From NCBI RefSeq assembly GCF_040807025.1, contig NC_090981.1:67155645-67219644 (forward strand): DNA of 64,000 nucleotides, read 5' to 3'. The stretch is from Struthio camelus. Lineage: Eukaryota; Chordata; Aves; Struthioniformes; Struthionidae. This document shows positions 27,419-40,685 of this stretch, in pieces. Each line of letters starts with the position of its first letter. The first letter of the stretch is position 1. The translations under genes were made by a program, and so were the position numbers. The notes under the pieces were generated by a model that ran no database searches, had not been told where the DNA came from, and saw nothing but the letters and a program-made list of their open reading frames with translations.

Positions 27419-28558
27419 GATCCCTCTGCTGCACTGCTGTGGGCCATTATATTGTGAGGATGGTGGATTGTAAAATACAATTCTGTTTATAACCTGAAGA
27501 TATATTTTACTTTTGTTCTGCTTACTCTTCTAAAACCAGGTTTTAAAAATGTGTTTGCCGCCTTGCTCTTAGCAGAAAGAAACTGAACATGCAGAAGTTG
27601 GATTTCGGTTATTTTCAGAAATTAATTGTCATAACACATGGCTCAGGGCTTAAAGAAAAAGGTAAATGCCTTATAGGGACTTCGCAGTATTGGGTTTGTT
27701 CCCTTTGAAGCTTTCCCTCTCTATTATGGCAAATTGATGATAAGCCTCACAGGAGCCTTTTGTATGCAGAATATATATTATATATATATTTATATCTGAA
27801 AATTCCTTCTAATAGTTATAAACATTTACCTTATAGTGACTTTTAAATTCCAACTGATTTGTGATGTTCTTTTTAGAGAACAAGAGTTAACAGAAGACTT
27901 CTTCATTTTGTTGACTATCTTGTTATGGTTTTTCCAGAATAAAAGGTAGAAGCTGCCAAAAAATGAGGGATGAGACATACGTTGTTGGCATTGATTAGAA
28001 ATAACAAGGAAAAGAAATGTTGCTTTTCCTTCACTAGTTTTTAAAAAGATATCTTAGATTTTTATTTATATAGACACGTGAGTTTTGGAACACTAAAAGA
28101 AATGGATACTTTCAGTGCTGGCACTCAATTTAAATATAACATGAAATACCCAGTCTGCAAAGTTGCCACTTAAATTGCGTAATGAATACCTTAAGGCAAG
28201 GACATATTTTCATAACTACTACTGACTTCTATGATCTTACTCAAGTAAAACTTGGCAGGTATTTTAAAAAGTTGCATGACTCTTTTTACTTGCATATACC
28301 ATTAAATCATATATCAATATTTAGGATCCAGTTTTTGTATCTGTTCACCATTTCCACTCAGGGCAAGATGGCAAACTTGTTTTTATACCTCTTGGTTATT
28401 TTAAGCCCTATGCCATCAATGACCGTATCAATTGGCAATGACTTTGTATAGAGATTTATAGTAGAAAAAACTGCAGATGTATTGACTGTATGACAGATAC
28501 AATATGTATGCTTTCTCTCTAGTTAATAGTATAAATAAAATTATGAAAACTCTGATTT
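27419..28558 (+). other. SMAD4: SMAD4 3' UTR, proximal part
   Basis: An AT-rich stretch follows the stop codon, with AATAAA at 27938-27943 and again at 28534-28539. The second hexamer is followed by a T-rich region and is the better candidate for a proximal polyadenylation site. A TATA-rich patch lies near 27770-27795. No coding potential is supported. Confidence 0.65.
28534..28539 (+). terminator. SMAD4: Candidate proximal poly(A) signal of SMAD4
   Basis: AATAAA lies in ATAAATAAAATTATG about 1.1 kb after the stop codon, with a T-rich stretch just downstream. Cleavage would be expected about 10-30 bases later. It is unproven without transcript data. Confidence 0.5.
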
Positions 28559-31500
28559 TTATAAATTTAGTTTGCTTTTATTACATAAATCTTCTCCTTG
28601 AAACCATTGATCTAGAGTGATGGATTACTTTCCTTTGAAAGACCAGCAGCAGCAGCAGCCAATAGCGGTAGGATTTTTCGTTGATTTAAGTTTGCCAGGC
28701 AGCGATTCCAATTTTTTTTGTTTTGTTTTCACTGCTTCTCAATAAATATATGTCCTAAGGATATCTTTTTCAGCTATTTGATGGGGCATGAGGAAGGAGC
28801 AGGAGGAATTCTTTATTTTTCAGCCTGTGTGTGGAGAATGGGAACTTAGTTATAACAGGCTCCAACTTAAGTGCTGTGTTCAAGCACTGCCAGCTCGGTC
28901 TGCCTGCAGTGCTTCACTGAGCCGATCTGGCAGCACAGTCCTGGTGGTTAACATAACTGGAAGTCTTGGAACAGATGATTCAGGATCTTTTTGCCAAGTT
29001 TCTTGCATAGATTCAGGAATCTGTAGAGGGCTATGACACGTAGCGTTTAGGTATTACTTCCCCCATACTTTCAAATTCTTATGAAAGAAGTCAGCAGTCA
29101 TTGTTTCTGCTTTCCAGATGGAAGCACAGAAGACGTGATTTCAAAGTGATGGTCAGAAATGAAACAGTTTTCTCAATATTTTCATTAATAGTGCTGCCTT
29201 CTTCAGATTAACTTCTAAGGAGATGACGGGGTTTTTTTTTTTTTTTCCTGCCTCTTATGTGGCAACTCTTGACACTTGAAAAATTAGTGTTCACTTTTCT
29301 CAAAGCCTTAGTTAAAACCTTTTTTCTTTATTTTTTTTTTCTTTTTCCTTTCCTAATTCTCTAATTTGTTTGAGTAGAAGAAGAGCCAAGATTCTTCACA
29401 TTCTTCAGGAACATGTTCAATAGAGGGTCCTGCTAGCTCCATCCTCAGAGAAGCTTCTTATCCGGGGAAAATACATACCTGGATTCCACTTCATCTGCAG
29501 CAGAAGACTCTCTGGGGGAAGAAATGAAAAGCCTGGCTACGTGTTCACCTTGCCAACCTTCCTGTTGAATTGTCTACCCTGCTCTCACTGCTGGATATGT
29601 GGTGCCTTGGCTTTTGGGAAGTGTCCAGCCTTTTGACTGATGAACCAGTTACAGTGGACTGTTGACTTGATTAGGAATCCATGAGTTTATTCCTTAGACA
29701 ACTTTGCCATTTCAAAAGGTGCTTATCTTGGTGGATGCCGGATCTGTATATGGGCTACTTCACAGAAATTCTGTGTACCGTTTGCTTATGTTTTTATGCT
29801 GCAGACTTTGATAGAATAATGAGAGATTCCTTCCACCTGATGATGTTCTTGCCTGTGTTACAATCTGAAAAGAATTCAGGTGATAAGATTGTTTTTATGG
29901 AGATTTTGCAAGGGTTAGCCTCAACCTACAGTGAATGGTACCTACAACACACTAACGTAGTCCAAAAAAAAAAAAATTCAGATTAGAACCGAAAAATAAA
30001 TGAATGTCAAAGGAATTTTTCAGAACCAAGGACTCTCAGGTTTCCAGACAGGAATAAATCTGAACCTTGCGGCAGTGAAAATAATGAAATGCCATTTGTC
30101 TTACCTGCCAGGCTGTCATCAGTAGGATGCAGTCATAACTGCTGAAGGGACAAAATAGGTGAATCTTAGTTTTTAATATGCCTTTTAGTTTTTGCACTTT
30201 TTTATGATAAGGCAGTGCATAATGAATTGGAAACCCTTCTGCAGCAACACACTGAATTTTTGACAGTCTTGCATTTGCATCTTGTTTCTGAAATTCAAGA
30301 GAGCGCTACTCGTGTTTGACAGCTGTGAAGATCCCATACATGCTGCAGGCAGGGAGGTCAAGAATGCTGGAATCATGTCTTCTGTTCATTTTCGAATGTC
30401 TCAAATTCAGTGAACTGAACAAGTAAGTACTTGTTCGGCGAGCAACCTCTTGCTTGTGATCCTGTTCTCGTGTGTAGTGCACTTAGTTCTTTCTATGAGG
30501 CAATTGCTACTTGTTGGGTGCATGTGTTTCTCACCCGAACTTCTTCACTTCTCGGAAAACGTTGTGTTAGAGTGCTTTGTGTTTCATTCTGTGTACTCGA
30601 TAGCTGGGATTAGCACCTGAAGGTCAGATGGCTTTAGCCATGACATTGTTAGTTTTGAAAGAAGGGCACCTAAAATAGCATATTAGAGATGTAGGAGACG
30701 AAACCTTTTCAGCAGAATGGTTTGAAAAACTCTTCTAAAAACACTTCTGCGCAACAGCCATCTGTTGAGAGGTGACCTAACTGCTAAGCAGTGCTGTTTA
30801 GAAACAGTTGCTGGGGCTTGTTCCTTACGTTATTTTTCTGGGCTTGGTAAGAATGATCTGTCTGTTTAGGGAGCTGGACCCCCTGACTGTAACATGCATC
30901 ACTGATGAACGGCTCTCTGAAATCTGCTGAAAACTTGGGAAGTACTCTGGCTGCTTTAATAGAGAGGGACCTGACCTACAAAGAGCGCAAAGGTCTCGCC
31001 CCGTCACGGAACAGGGCTGTCGCAGCAGTAGTCATTGAACATGTGTCCAAATCTTGTGCCTTACCTTTAAGACCATCTTACTTCTTGTGACACTTCTAAA
31101 GCTGACAGCTTCCTCTCTGCATTAGCTCAGGAATGACTGCCTCAACTGTTTTACTAGGGACTAGAAAAAATTCCTATGCCAGTGTAAGTGGGGAGGGGGG
31201 CTTCTGCCTCTGAACCCTTCAAACGTTGTTTACGGTCTTGATGGTGGTCTTTATTGGGACATCTTTAATCTCTTCTTTGAAGAGTAAGCGCTTTAGAAAG
31301 GACTGTCTCCTTAATTTGCATTTTTACTCTGCTATGCGGGGTGACTGGGATCTCTGGTCACTTTAATACAACCAATTAAAGACAGCCAGATGGGTCTTCC
31401 TCTAAGTGGGATTCAGACTTCATTTAAGAAATCCTCTTTCCTCCCCCTCCCCCTCCCCCTGCTCTTCTCCTTTCAGGCCCCATATGACTTCACATCTGCT

Positions 31501-32580
31501 CTATAAAATTATAAGATGCTTCTTTGTAGTCAGGTGTAGGACTGATTTTACATACAATTATGGGGAGGTTACTTTTTTTTTAAAGTGAGACTTAAAAAAT
31601 AAGCATGAAGAACAATGGTCTTGTCTGGTCCTGCTGGTAACTACAGTGTGTTTCCATGCCTGGTAATGTTTTTTTGAAGACCTTGGTGCTCTTCCTGGGA
31701 CTGATAGTTGCAGGTTGCCTATCGTACGGCATTTGCGTTGTTCTAGAGCACTAAGCTGGTTTCTGCTACCTCTTGAGGCAGGTAGTCAGCGCTTTGTTAC
31801 TGGCCAAGGAACCTATCGAGGACGGGACCAATGAAGAGCGCTTTTCCACCAGCTGGTTGGGTCGGACTTGGATGCTGAACGTGCCCTTTCGTTGTGTCAT
31901 CCATCTCCAAAAAGCTGTTCTCGATAGTAGGTTTCTGAAAACGATCTGGAAGTTGGGACCAGTACTGGGTCAGTGCCGTGGCCATGTGTAGTGCTGCTGC
32001 ATTCCCTAAGAGCTGACTTGACTTTTCAGTTCTGTTAAAGTGTCACTTGGTGAGACCTGATAGAAAGTAGAACTGTTGCCTACAAAATCTCAAGGGATTT
32101 TGGCACTGTTGGCTGCTGTTGTGCCTTGCGTGCGAGTGATGCATCACTCCTAAATTTACAGGACTAATTCTTTAAAGGTTACCAAAATCATCTAGTGCTT
32201 TCTTGCTCCGGTACTTTTTTCCTCTGTCTTTTTGGTGAAGTTTGGTAGCGCTACTAAGTTGTGATTCGGATGGATTGATAGCTGCGAAGTACACACAACC
32301 CAGAACTCACTATGAGAGGGTTTTTTTTGAGCAGGAAAGCCTAGTTATAAACGACTTTTTTCTTTTAGCCATTGCCTTTTGATAAGCGGTCAACAGAATT
32401 CCCAGTAGTTCCTTTGTAGCTTTACTGTATGTTTTTCATTAGACCTAGTTTGTGGATAATATACTGTAGTTAACTTTCCTGAAATTCTGTAACAGAGTAT
32501 GTTTTTGATTAAAAAAGGTAAAGATTCAAGTCTTTGGCTTCTTTATTTTATTCAGCTTTTGAATAAAAAAAAAAAAAAAG
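28559..32580 (+). other. SMAD4: Possible distal SMAD4 3' UTR or downstream flank
   Basis: About 4 kb without a supported exon. Further AATAAA hexamers occur at 28741-28746, near 29993, near 30055 and at 32562-32567. Human SMAD4 mRNA has a very long 3' UTR of several kilobases, so continuation to about 32.58 kb is credible, giving roughly 5.2 kb. The short open frames in this stretch match nothing I recognise. Confidence 0.4.
32562..32567 (+). terminator. SMAD4: Candidate distal poly(A) signal of SMAD4
   Basis: AATAAA runs into an A tract and a short GA repeat (about 32579-32591), with a T/G-rich segment at 32600-32630. It could mark the end of the long SMAD4 transcript. A chance hexamer is the alternative. 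Confidence 0.35.
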
Positions 32581-34324
32581 AGAGAGAGAGCTTTGAGAGA
32601 GCTTTTACACTGTTTCTGTCTGGCTGCCGAAACTGGTATCGGATGTCCTGAGTGGGTGCAGCGTTGTGGCCGGCAGAGCTCTCTGAGGCAGGATTGCGTC
32701 TTAAGAGGATCCTGTTCTTGGCGTCTCGTTTATTAGACGCTTTTCTCCAACCAGTGTCAAATACAAATCCAAGTGCGGTTTCCTGAGTGGTAGATTCTCT
32801 ACGTACCTGAAGACATCCAGGGCTTGTCTTTAAGACAGCCTGGTGTCCTTTTTTTTTTAATTGTTAGTAAACCGTTGTGACACAACACTCTTGCCAGTGA
32901 ATTATTAATGGAAATTATTTCTTTAAAGCTGCCAGCCAAGCTGTGTGCATGTGTTGTGTATTGCGAGAGAGAGAGAATTAAAGCAGTCTTGGAGCGAGGA
33001 CTGGAACCAAGACCTGTATCGACTCCAGGCCTCTGCAATCATAAGTGCCTGCAATGCACACCCAGATTTAAAAGGCGCAGAAGACCTCTACTCCATCCCC
33101 TCCTCCAGTCACCAGGCTACATGACTCGTCCCTGTAACTGAATAACACGCCACGCACCAGCAGTCCTGGAGTATAGGACTAAAGCAGGAGGCCGGCGATA
33201 GATAGATAGATACACCTTGGCTCGCTGCTCATTTTAGCGAGCAATCGTGTCCCAAGGTTCGAGAAAGGGAAAAGCAGCAAAACAATCTTCTGACGGCCGA
33301 TGGTGCATGGGCAGCTGTGGCGAGGAGGAAAGTCCTTCTTGCCCACTGGTCTGGTGGCCTGTTTACTTCTGAGCAGGCAGCGGGGAAGTAGGAGCCGGCG
33401 CGGCGTGCTCGTGCCCTGGCTCTGGCTGCGGCTTCCATGGCGGTCGCAGACATAGGGAGGGACTGCAACCAGAAACACGTGAGGTAGCCTGCCAAAAAAA
33501 AAAATGCAGCTAATTAGTAGCCTCCAGCTGGCCGCCATAAACTTCTTTTTTCCTTCCCTGGTGTCCGAGGCTGGCGTTTCTAGCAGAGGTTGTAACCGGT
33601 GCCTCCACGTGTGCCACGTCCCTTGGTGCCACCAGCTTTCGGGCCGTCTGCTGGGGGTGAGCGATGAGTTCGCCTGTTCGTGGACGGTGCCCGTGTTCCT
33701 CGGGGCAGCAAAGCCGCCCTGCTGTCATCATGTCGTTAACCGGGGGATGCTAAACGCAGTTTGAAAGTAAAGTGGGTTTTAATGCAAAATCATGGCTCTC
33801 CGGTGAAATAGCAGAATGCCTGCCTTCAATTTTCGGGTTGCAATGGCCCTGGCCAGCTCTGCCGCAGTCCCCGCTGCTCGTGCTCATGCCGCTGGCTGTG
33901 CGCAGGGTGCAACCAGCCCTCCTGTGCCCCTTGGCCAGGGCGCTACCGAAGGGACTTTGGGGCGACGGTGCCGCTAGATGTCCTTGTTGCTCCATGTGCA
34001 GCTGCAGAAACAGCTGCTTTGGGTTTGAGGTGGAGCAGGGGGTGGTAGTGGTGGTGGTGGTCCTGGTGGTGATGGGGAACCCGTCAAAGCCCTCACCAGA
34101 GCCAGACAGCCCTGAGCCTGGGGCCGAGGAGGAAGAGGAGGAGGAAGGATGTGTGATGACGGGACTGGCTGCCGCAGGAACCCACCAAAGCGCTACTGTC
34201 CGGGAACTGAGCTCAGACTTCTCCTTTTTGGTTTCTTTTTGCATACGATTTCCCCACTACCACCTAGGCACTAACATTCCCATGCTATTTTGGGGCTGGG
34301 CCTAAGGCAGAACTCTCCCCCCTT

Positions 34325-34351
34325 CCCCCCCCCCCCCAAAAAAAAAAAAAA
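34325..34351 (+). repeat. C13-A14 homopolymer junction
   Basis: Thirteen C are followed directly by fourteen A. This is simple low-complexity sequence, and the lengths are prone to sequencing error. Confidence 0.85.
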
Positions 34352-35131
34352 TAACTTTTTGCTGCAATTTGTGTTACCAAGCAGTTGCTTGGCCTTCATT
34401 TGGTGGGATTTCATAGTCCCCCTGGGCACGGCTCAGCCCCCAACCCAACCGCTTGTCTGCTTTGCAGGAACCAGCCCCCTGGAGCTCCTGCAGCCACCCC
34501 CCCCCCCTTCTTTTTTTTTTTAAGCATGGCCCCAGCACCTTCTGGCCATGCCCTACCACTTTTGTGAAGAAGATTTGGGCTAAGGTTCTTTTGAAAAAAG
34601 ACCCAAAACCCCCATCTTGTGTTTACACCATCTCACCTAGCTCTTTGGTGCAGGAGCCCTCCTTCAGCTCACTGGCACCTGGCACCACCTTTTCACCCCA
34701 CACCCTGTTTTGGGGAAAATGGCCACCCAGCAGCTCAGGCCTTTTGCTTCCCCCCCTCCTCCACCGTGCACACCTGCAACGTCTGTAAAGGCCCAGGAGT
34801 AAACGCGCTGTCCCTTACCCGGCTAACACTCCTGTCAACACCCAAGGGAGCCCCAAGTCACCCACCAGGGCGAGCAACGCCCTGGCTCCATCATGCATCT
34901 CCAGCTTGGTCCCACCGCTGGGATCTTCTCCAGCAGGTTTTAGGCCTGAGCGCAGTAAATGCTGCTGGCGGTGAAGCTCCCCCGGGCCGAACGCCGTTTA
35001 GCTGCCGTCAGCCCAGCACCCTCCGTGAGCTGGGCGCTGCGGAGGGGTCCGGATGCTCCTGCCTATCGTGGTGCTGGCTGCTCTGGCTCCTGCCCTCTGC
35101 CCTAAGCGCTGAGGGCATCAGCTACCCATTC

Positions 35132-35132
<1 letters not shown>

Positions 35133-35166
<34 letters not shown>
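35133..35166 (+). repeat. 34-base A tract
   Basis: This is the longest A homopolymer in the window, lying at the downstream edge of a GC-rich patch. It could be the tail of an old retrotransposed sequence or a simple slippage tract. I found no flanking duplication (the following GCAAGAAGCAG is not repeated upstream), so no insertion can be claimed. Confidence 0.8.
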
Positions 35167-35171
<5 letters not shown>

Positions 35172-37569
35172 AAGCAGATTTCGGTTTCAAAAGATCAAAT
35201 GGCCAAGATACCTTAACAAATAGCTTTGCCATCAAAGGCTCACCTGGACTGTTTCCAGGAATGAAAAGGGAGCATTAAGCACACCAGAGATTTTTATTTA
35301 TTTATTTATTTTTTAAACTTAAACACATTTTGGTCTTCTATTGCCAACTCCTGAGCTATGCCTAACATCATGAGAAAGTCTGAGTTCTGTTTATAGCCGA
35401 GCAAAACATTTTAACCCTGGCTTATTTTCAGGAATCGTCACGAGAGGGCCACATCCTTCGGACTTGCAGCTCCAAAGCCTGAAGGCGGCTGCACCGCTTC
35501 TAAAGCTTCAGCTGCAGAGATTATTAGCGAACAATATCTGCAAAACTTAAAGACGACTGAATTCCCTAATCGATAGTTTGGACATGTCACGCACTCCCTC
35601 CTCCTCCATCCGCTCCTTCCCTCCCCGAGCCCTGAAGGCGAAAGGCAGAGAAGCTGTTTGAGTGCATTTCCTCAGGTTACGGACTGCACCAGACGTTGCT
35701 GCTGTGCACGTCTAGCGAGGCAAAACGGCCAAGAAACAGGGCAAACCCCAAACTTGGGGCTGGGGCTATAACCTGCTGGAAGAGCAGGCCTGTGACCAAA
35801 ACCGAACTCATCTAGCCCAAACACAAACGCTCAACCCTCAAAAGGCTGCTGCAGGAGTTACTCCTAGGGCCAGCGTACAAAACCCAGATGCAAAAGCAAC
35901 TCGATTCTTCGGTGTCCGAGCTGCACCGCGAGAAAGGGAAAAATGCAAGCTTAAGCTTTGACCTTAAAAAAAAAAAATTAAGTATTAAAATGTTGAAAAA
36001 CAAAGGCTTTCCGAATCTGACCACCTGGTAGATGGACAAACTGATTAAATCTGACTGCACGGCAGCAAGTGCTTAACCTTCAGCTAACAAGAGTTAACAT
36101 TCCTAGCTGTTTAGTCACCCATCAGAAGAGCTCCTGAGCATGGAAAAATAAACTCACTACAGCAAATTCAGGAGAACTGGAGTCTCAAGCCTGTGTCTGT
36201 CTCGTGCAGCTCAGAAGCAACTGCGATGCTTCTCACTTCACTAAATAAAACTGCTTGGGAAGGTTGGGATTTCGGATTGTTCAGGTGCATCTAGAAAGAA
36301 CGAGGTTACACCTAACTACGGCCTGAGGGTTTAAGTCTGAGGCCTCCTGCTGCAACGCTAAAAATGCTCCAACACCTGAGTGCAGTGGATTTAAATACTC
36401 TTTGATGCATCTTTGAGATTCACTATAAGCTGACTGCAAAGTCGGGGTTTGAGGACACAAGCTCCAAGCTGCCGTGTTCGGCAGCGGCGGGCCAGACGCA
36501 CGGGCTGGACCATCTCAGCGTACACCAAGGAACCCAACGATCCAACATCCCTACTTAGGGAGGGGGAAAGCAAACCTAGGCAACATTTGCAGGGCTGGTG
36601 AGACCGCAGGTGGCCCCACCGCACGCCCTGGGGACACTGCTGTCCCCCACCACCCCTCAGCAGGGCCGCAGGCCCAAGGCCAAGCCACTGCCGCGCTGCA
36701 GCAAGCGGCCCCCATCAGCAGGGCCTGCAGGATTCATAAACAGGCATTTTTTTTAAAAGGCCAGATGGCCTTAAAATGCCTTTTTATATTAACTTCTGCC
36801 ACTCTTACCCACACTAGGACTGAGTGGATCTACAGGTCAGGTGCTCCACTTTGCTGCGAACCTCCTCCCTTCCTAAAGGGGGGCTGCTCACGTCCCTCTT
36901 TGCAAGGAGCAGGGAAGATCGCTCCAGCGGGGTACAAGAACGCACACGGGTGAAAGACCCAAGCAGTCAGGCATAGCCCAAAAGCACCGGCGAAGCAGCC
37001 AAGCCAGGGAGATGGCACCAGGGCTCCTCCCAAAGGCATAAACCCGAGTCGAAAGAGGAAAAGCGAGAAGATGCGGCTCACGGCAAAGAGCCGGGGACAG
37101 GCGTCAAGCAAAGGCCTTTCAGCATCCTGCACCACGCACACGTTACAAACTTCCATTAGCTTGGGAGAAAACAGGACAAAAGCTACCTGCAACCTGAAAT
37201 CAGAGGCAGGTAATTTTGTGATTATCTGCTCGAGACACTGGCAGATACGAGCGAACGGAGTTTATCCTACCAGCATCAAAGCAACTCTGACGTTACGTTC
37301 CCTGGATGTTTGTTCTTGACCGTTACCGCATAACCATAGCGGTGAACTCGGCAAGCCCACGGCTGCTTTTTAAAGACTACACGTAACAGGTAACAGAAGA
37401 GGCGATTCCTCACTCGCGAAGTCGTTTAGCCACGGCAAGGTCGCGTCCACACTGTAGTAAATAACGGGAAGCCGGTTCGTCGGGAAGTAAGAAGGAGCTA
37501 CGTCAAACGACCCGAGTTTTTCCACAAAGGCTGCTTGAATTGACAACCATGAAGACAGCAAAACATTCA

Positions 37570-39459
37570 AGTTAATGGAAACAAGTCTTTATTAAGTAAC
37601 TTTTAATATCAGAAAAATAAAACTCTTATAATTCTCTTTACAGCAAATATATAATATCAGTGCTTTGGCCATCATAAGTTAAAGGCCCTTTATCATAAAA
37701 TATATGGTTTTTAAACTTTACTCAAATTGAATTTATAATCCCTATGACCTCCCTACATATACATAACAAAAAGTGTAGTAAAATTAGCAAATACTAAACT
37801 ATATTGATAGTTTATCATTCTTAGTTTGTGGTTTATAGAAATGGTACACGCACCTAATGTCTGTCGATTCCTTGGCTTATTAGTTGCAGTGTACAATGCA
37901 ATAAAATACAAAATACATGCTTGGTGAACGTCTGTTCATATCTACAAGACTGCAGCTAAAGATTAGGTTCCAATACTGACATGTAACTAGTCTACAAGCA
38001 ATTAGCATTAAAGTTATGCATTACATAATATGCCATCAAGGCAACTCTTATACTGAAAATCATAAAATAAAAACCGTTATTTGTAAACTTTTATACGAAA
38101 TGTAACTCTTCAAGTGGAAATAAAAAATAAAATTTCTGTATATTTACTAGTTCAATACACATATAATTTCATTTTGTTATACTGAGAAAAAAGCTTTGTC
38201 TCGTCTTGGGAAAATAATGCTTCGGAAAAAAAAGAAATAGAAAAATCCACTAGAACTTCACTTTGTGTCTTTTGTTTTCTGTTGTTTTAATATATGCCAG
38301 CACAGATTCGGGAACGTACTGAGGATGAAAAAGCTAGAAACATCCACAGGTTGAAATGCAAGAAGCGCATTCAAAAGACATGTTTCCTTATGATTGGAAA
38401 GACAGTTTTGAAATGAAGTAAGCTGATTGCAGGGCCACTGTCACAGCTGCTGTCATGAATTATACAAGGGCACGCACCCATCTCCCCTTTTTCCTTGCCA
38501 TTACTAAAAATAAAATATATATTTATATATGTGCAAGACAAATATGGATTGAACATAAAAATGCTTCACATTTTGAACTATATATTCTCTAAAAGGTAAT
38601 TTAAGAACAGCTTGATCGGACTAATGAACGGAATGTCAGCATCCTCACTATTAGTCGAAGTATGTGCATCCCAAAGCCCTTACTGAAATGGGATTAAGCC
38701 AGCCAGACTTTTCCACATTACATTAAGAAAAGCAGTGGGTAGGAATTCACAATTGAGACCAATACGTTCCTGATCCTCTGAACATACTACTGTTAACACG
38801 TTGGGTGAAACGGAGGTCCACTGGGCATCTTCTCTCCCCCCCCCCCCACCTTAACAGTAATTTATCTGAACCCGCCAATAACTTTATCCATTTCAATAAA
38901 TCAAATTATGCTTTAAAAAAAAAAAAAGTATCTGCAATGCTGAAGAATTAGGCATAAGTTGTTGCATAAAGAAAAAAAAAATTCCCCAAACCTGTTTTTC
39001 AAAACTGGCAGTGTAAAGAAGGCAGCATTGGAAGTGTTGTTTGATATACTGATAATGCCACAAACCCTCCACAGCAGACACATACTTCTGTGTTCTGGCT
39101 ACGAGGTTCACCGCTGCCAGCGCACAGAAGCAAAGCACTCAACACAGATCATTTAGAAAGCCTGTAAAGTTTGTTTTTCGGTTTTGTAATTGATCAAGAT
39201 TTCCCCTTACTGTGCCATAACATTCTACCAGATGCATCTCTGCTAAACATGCCATCTGTTTAAACTGAACTGGACAGAGACCACCTAGGTTTAGTGTTAC
39301 CATAGCAGCCTTTTAGAAAGTATAAATTTATTAACAACTTTAGCCTAATCCCAAGAAAGCCCAACAGTCAGAATTCATTAGGAAGTTTACTAGAGGGTAC
39401 CATTACACCCATGCCTTTAAGAGTTTTAAAAGTCCATATATAATAATATCTATATATAT
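37570..39459 (-). other. MEX3C: MEX3C 3' UTR
   Basis: A very AT-rich stretch follows the MEX3C stop codon and reaches the AATAAA at 37593-37588 on the minus strand, giving a 3' UTR of about 1.9 kb. The composition switches from GC-richer spacer to AT-rich UTR at about 37.57 kb, which supports the boundary. There are several further AATAAA-type hexamers inside, so shorter isoforms are possible. Confidence 0.7.
37588..37593 (-). terminator. MEX3C: Poly(A) signal of MEX3C
   Basis: AATAAA on the minus strand lies about 1.87 kb after the stop codon, at the sharp edge of the AT-rich 3' UTR. Cleavage is expected near 37560-37578. Confidence 0.6.
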
Positions 39460-40685
39460 TTAAGAGTGAATTTGGATTGCCTGAGTAACAGCTGTCTGGC
39501 AAACGGGACATGATGGCGTTTCTTTTTCACAGATTTTGTTGGCACATTCCATGCAGAAGAGATTGTGACCACACGGGACTAGGGCCGCAATGACTTCGTT
39601 CTCGAAGCAGATCACGCAGTCGTGCTTTCGTCGCGACTCGGGAGGCGAACTGGAGGTGGAGCCACCATTGGAAGAGGAATAGCTGTTGGTACCATTAGAA
39701 AAAGCAGGGATGTATATTGGAAGGCCAGCTTGGTTGCCTGCACTAGGTGGGTCACTTCTTACTCTCCTAGCAAGCGGATGTTCCAGACTTTCCGGAAACG
39801 TTGGTGACAGACGAGGAGTAGATGGTTGACTCCCTCTTCGCTGAGGCTTGATATTACTAGTAGGGTCGCCGCCAAAGCCAGAGAGCGGGTTTACAGGTTC
39901 AAAAGGGGTCCAAATGGTTTGGGAAGGTGTTGGTAAGGAGTCATAAGCAGGAGAGTCGACTGCGAGATCTTCTGTGCCCACTGAAGGGAGCGTTTCTCCA
40001 AACCAAAAGTTGCCTGTGCTGAAGGGACTTGTTGGGCTGAAGTCAGCCAATCTATTGCTTCCAAAATAGGAATCTGTGGAGCCACTTCCCAAGGAGCTGG
40101 AGCTATCATTTCTGTAATTAGAAATCATTCTGGTGCGGCTAGGAGGGACAGGATTAGAAGTAAGCCAAGCAGATCCCAGAGTGCCTCCTTCAAAGCTCAC
40201 ATCTGTACCGTTGTAATGGAAATCATTCTCTTCGTTCAGCTCAATGTAGTTTCCAGTACGCATGGCTATGTGCATCTCAATTTCCTCCCGGGCGCGATCA
40301 ACGTTTTCAGGCATTCCTGTAACTTCAAAGACGGGCTCCTTGTCCCTGCTGGGAGTGACTATGTAGGTGTGTGTCTGCTGCTGAATTCTTTTGATTGTAG
40401 CTCCTTTAGGTCCAACCACTAGCCCAACTACACGGTAAGGCACCCTGACTTGGACTGTCGTCTGACCTGGTAGGTTGGGAGTACATGGCAACCCTCCCAG
40501 GGCAGGACCGTTTTTGTTGCGTGATGCTCTGATCATGGAGAAGTGTTCAGCAGCTGAGAGAATTTCCCTTTTGGCCATGGCTACATCCTCTTTTCGTCCA
40601 GTGACAACAAAGATGGGTTCTTCTCCACGAACGGGGGTCTTAATGTACGTATTTGTCTTGGCCCTTAGTGCTTTTATTTTGCAAC
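39460..40685 (-). CDS. MEX3C: MEX3C exon 2: end of KH1, KH2, linker, RING
   Basis: The acceptor on the minus strand is CCTTTAAACAG, just above 40685. The exon opens by completing G220 and reading [20 protein letters not shown], which closes KH1. KH2 and the RING follow without interruption to TAA at 39462-39460. The large terminal exon carrying most of the domains is characteristic of vertebrate MEX3 genes. Confidence 0.97.

Larger units (their letters stand above)
32581..37557. other. SMAD4-MEX3C convergent intergenic spacer
   Basis: There is no supported gene. The stretch is heterogeneous: a GC-richer patch at about 33180-35100 with GGT and GAGGAG runs (about 34037-34078 and 34126-34149), four GATA units at 33197-33212, a C13-A14 junction tract at 34325-34351, and a 34-base A tract at 35133-35166. 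An ATTT-type repeat lies at about 35290-35315. Open frames in the GC patch overlap on both strands and have no recognisable domain. I leave the spacer as non-coding. Confidence 0.6.

Noticed and set aside
35133-35166. Processed pseudogene tail
   Set aside because: No parent gene sequence and no flanking target-site duplication could be found by eye, so it is left as a homopolymer tract with a question attached.
33750-35278. Frames of 164-219 codons on both strands in the intergenic GC patch
   Set aside because: They overlap on opposite strands, contain homopolymer-derived Lys and Phe runs, and match no family I know.
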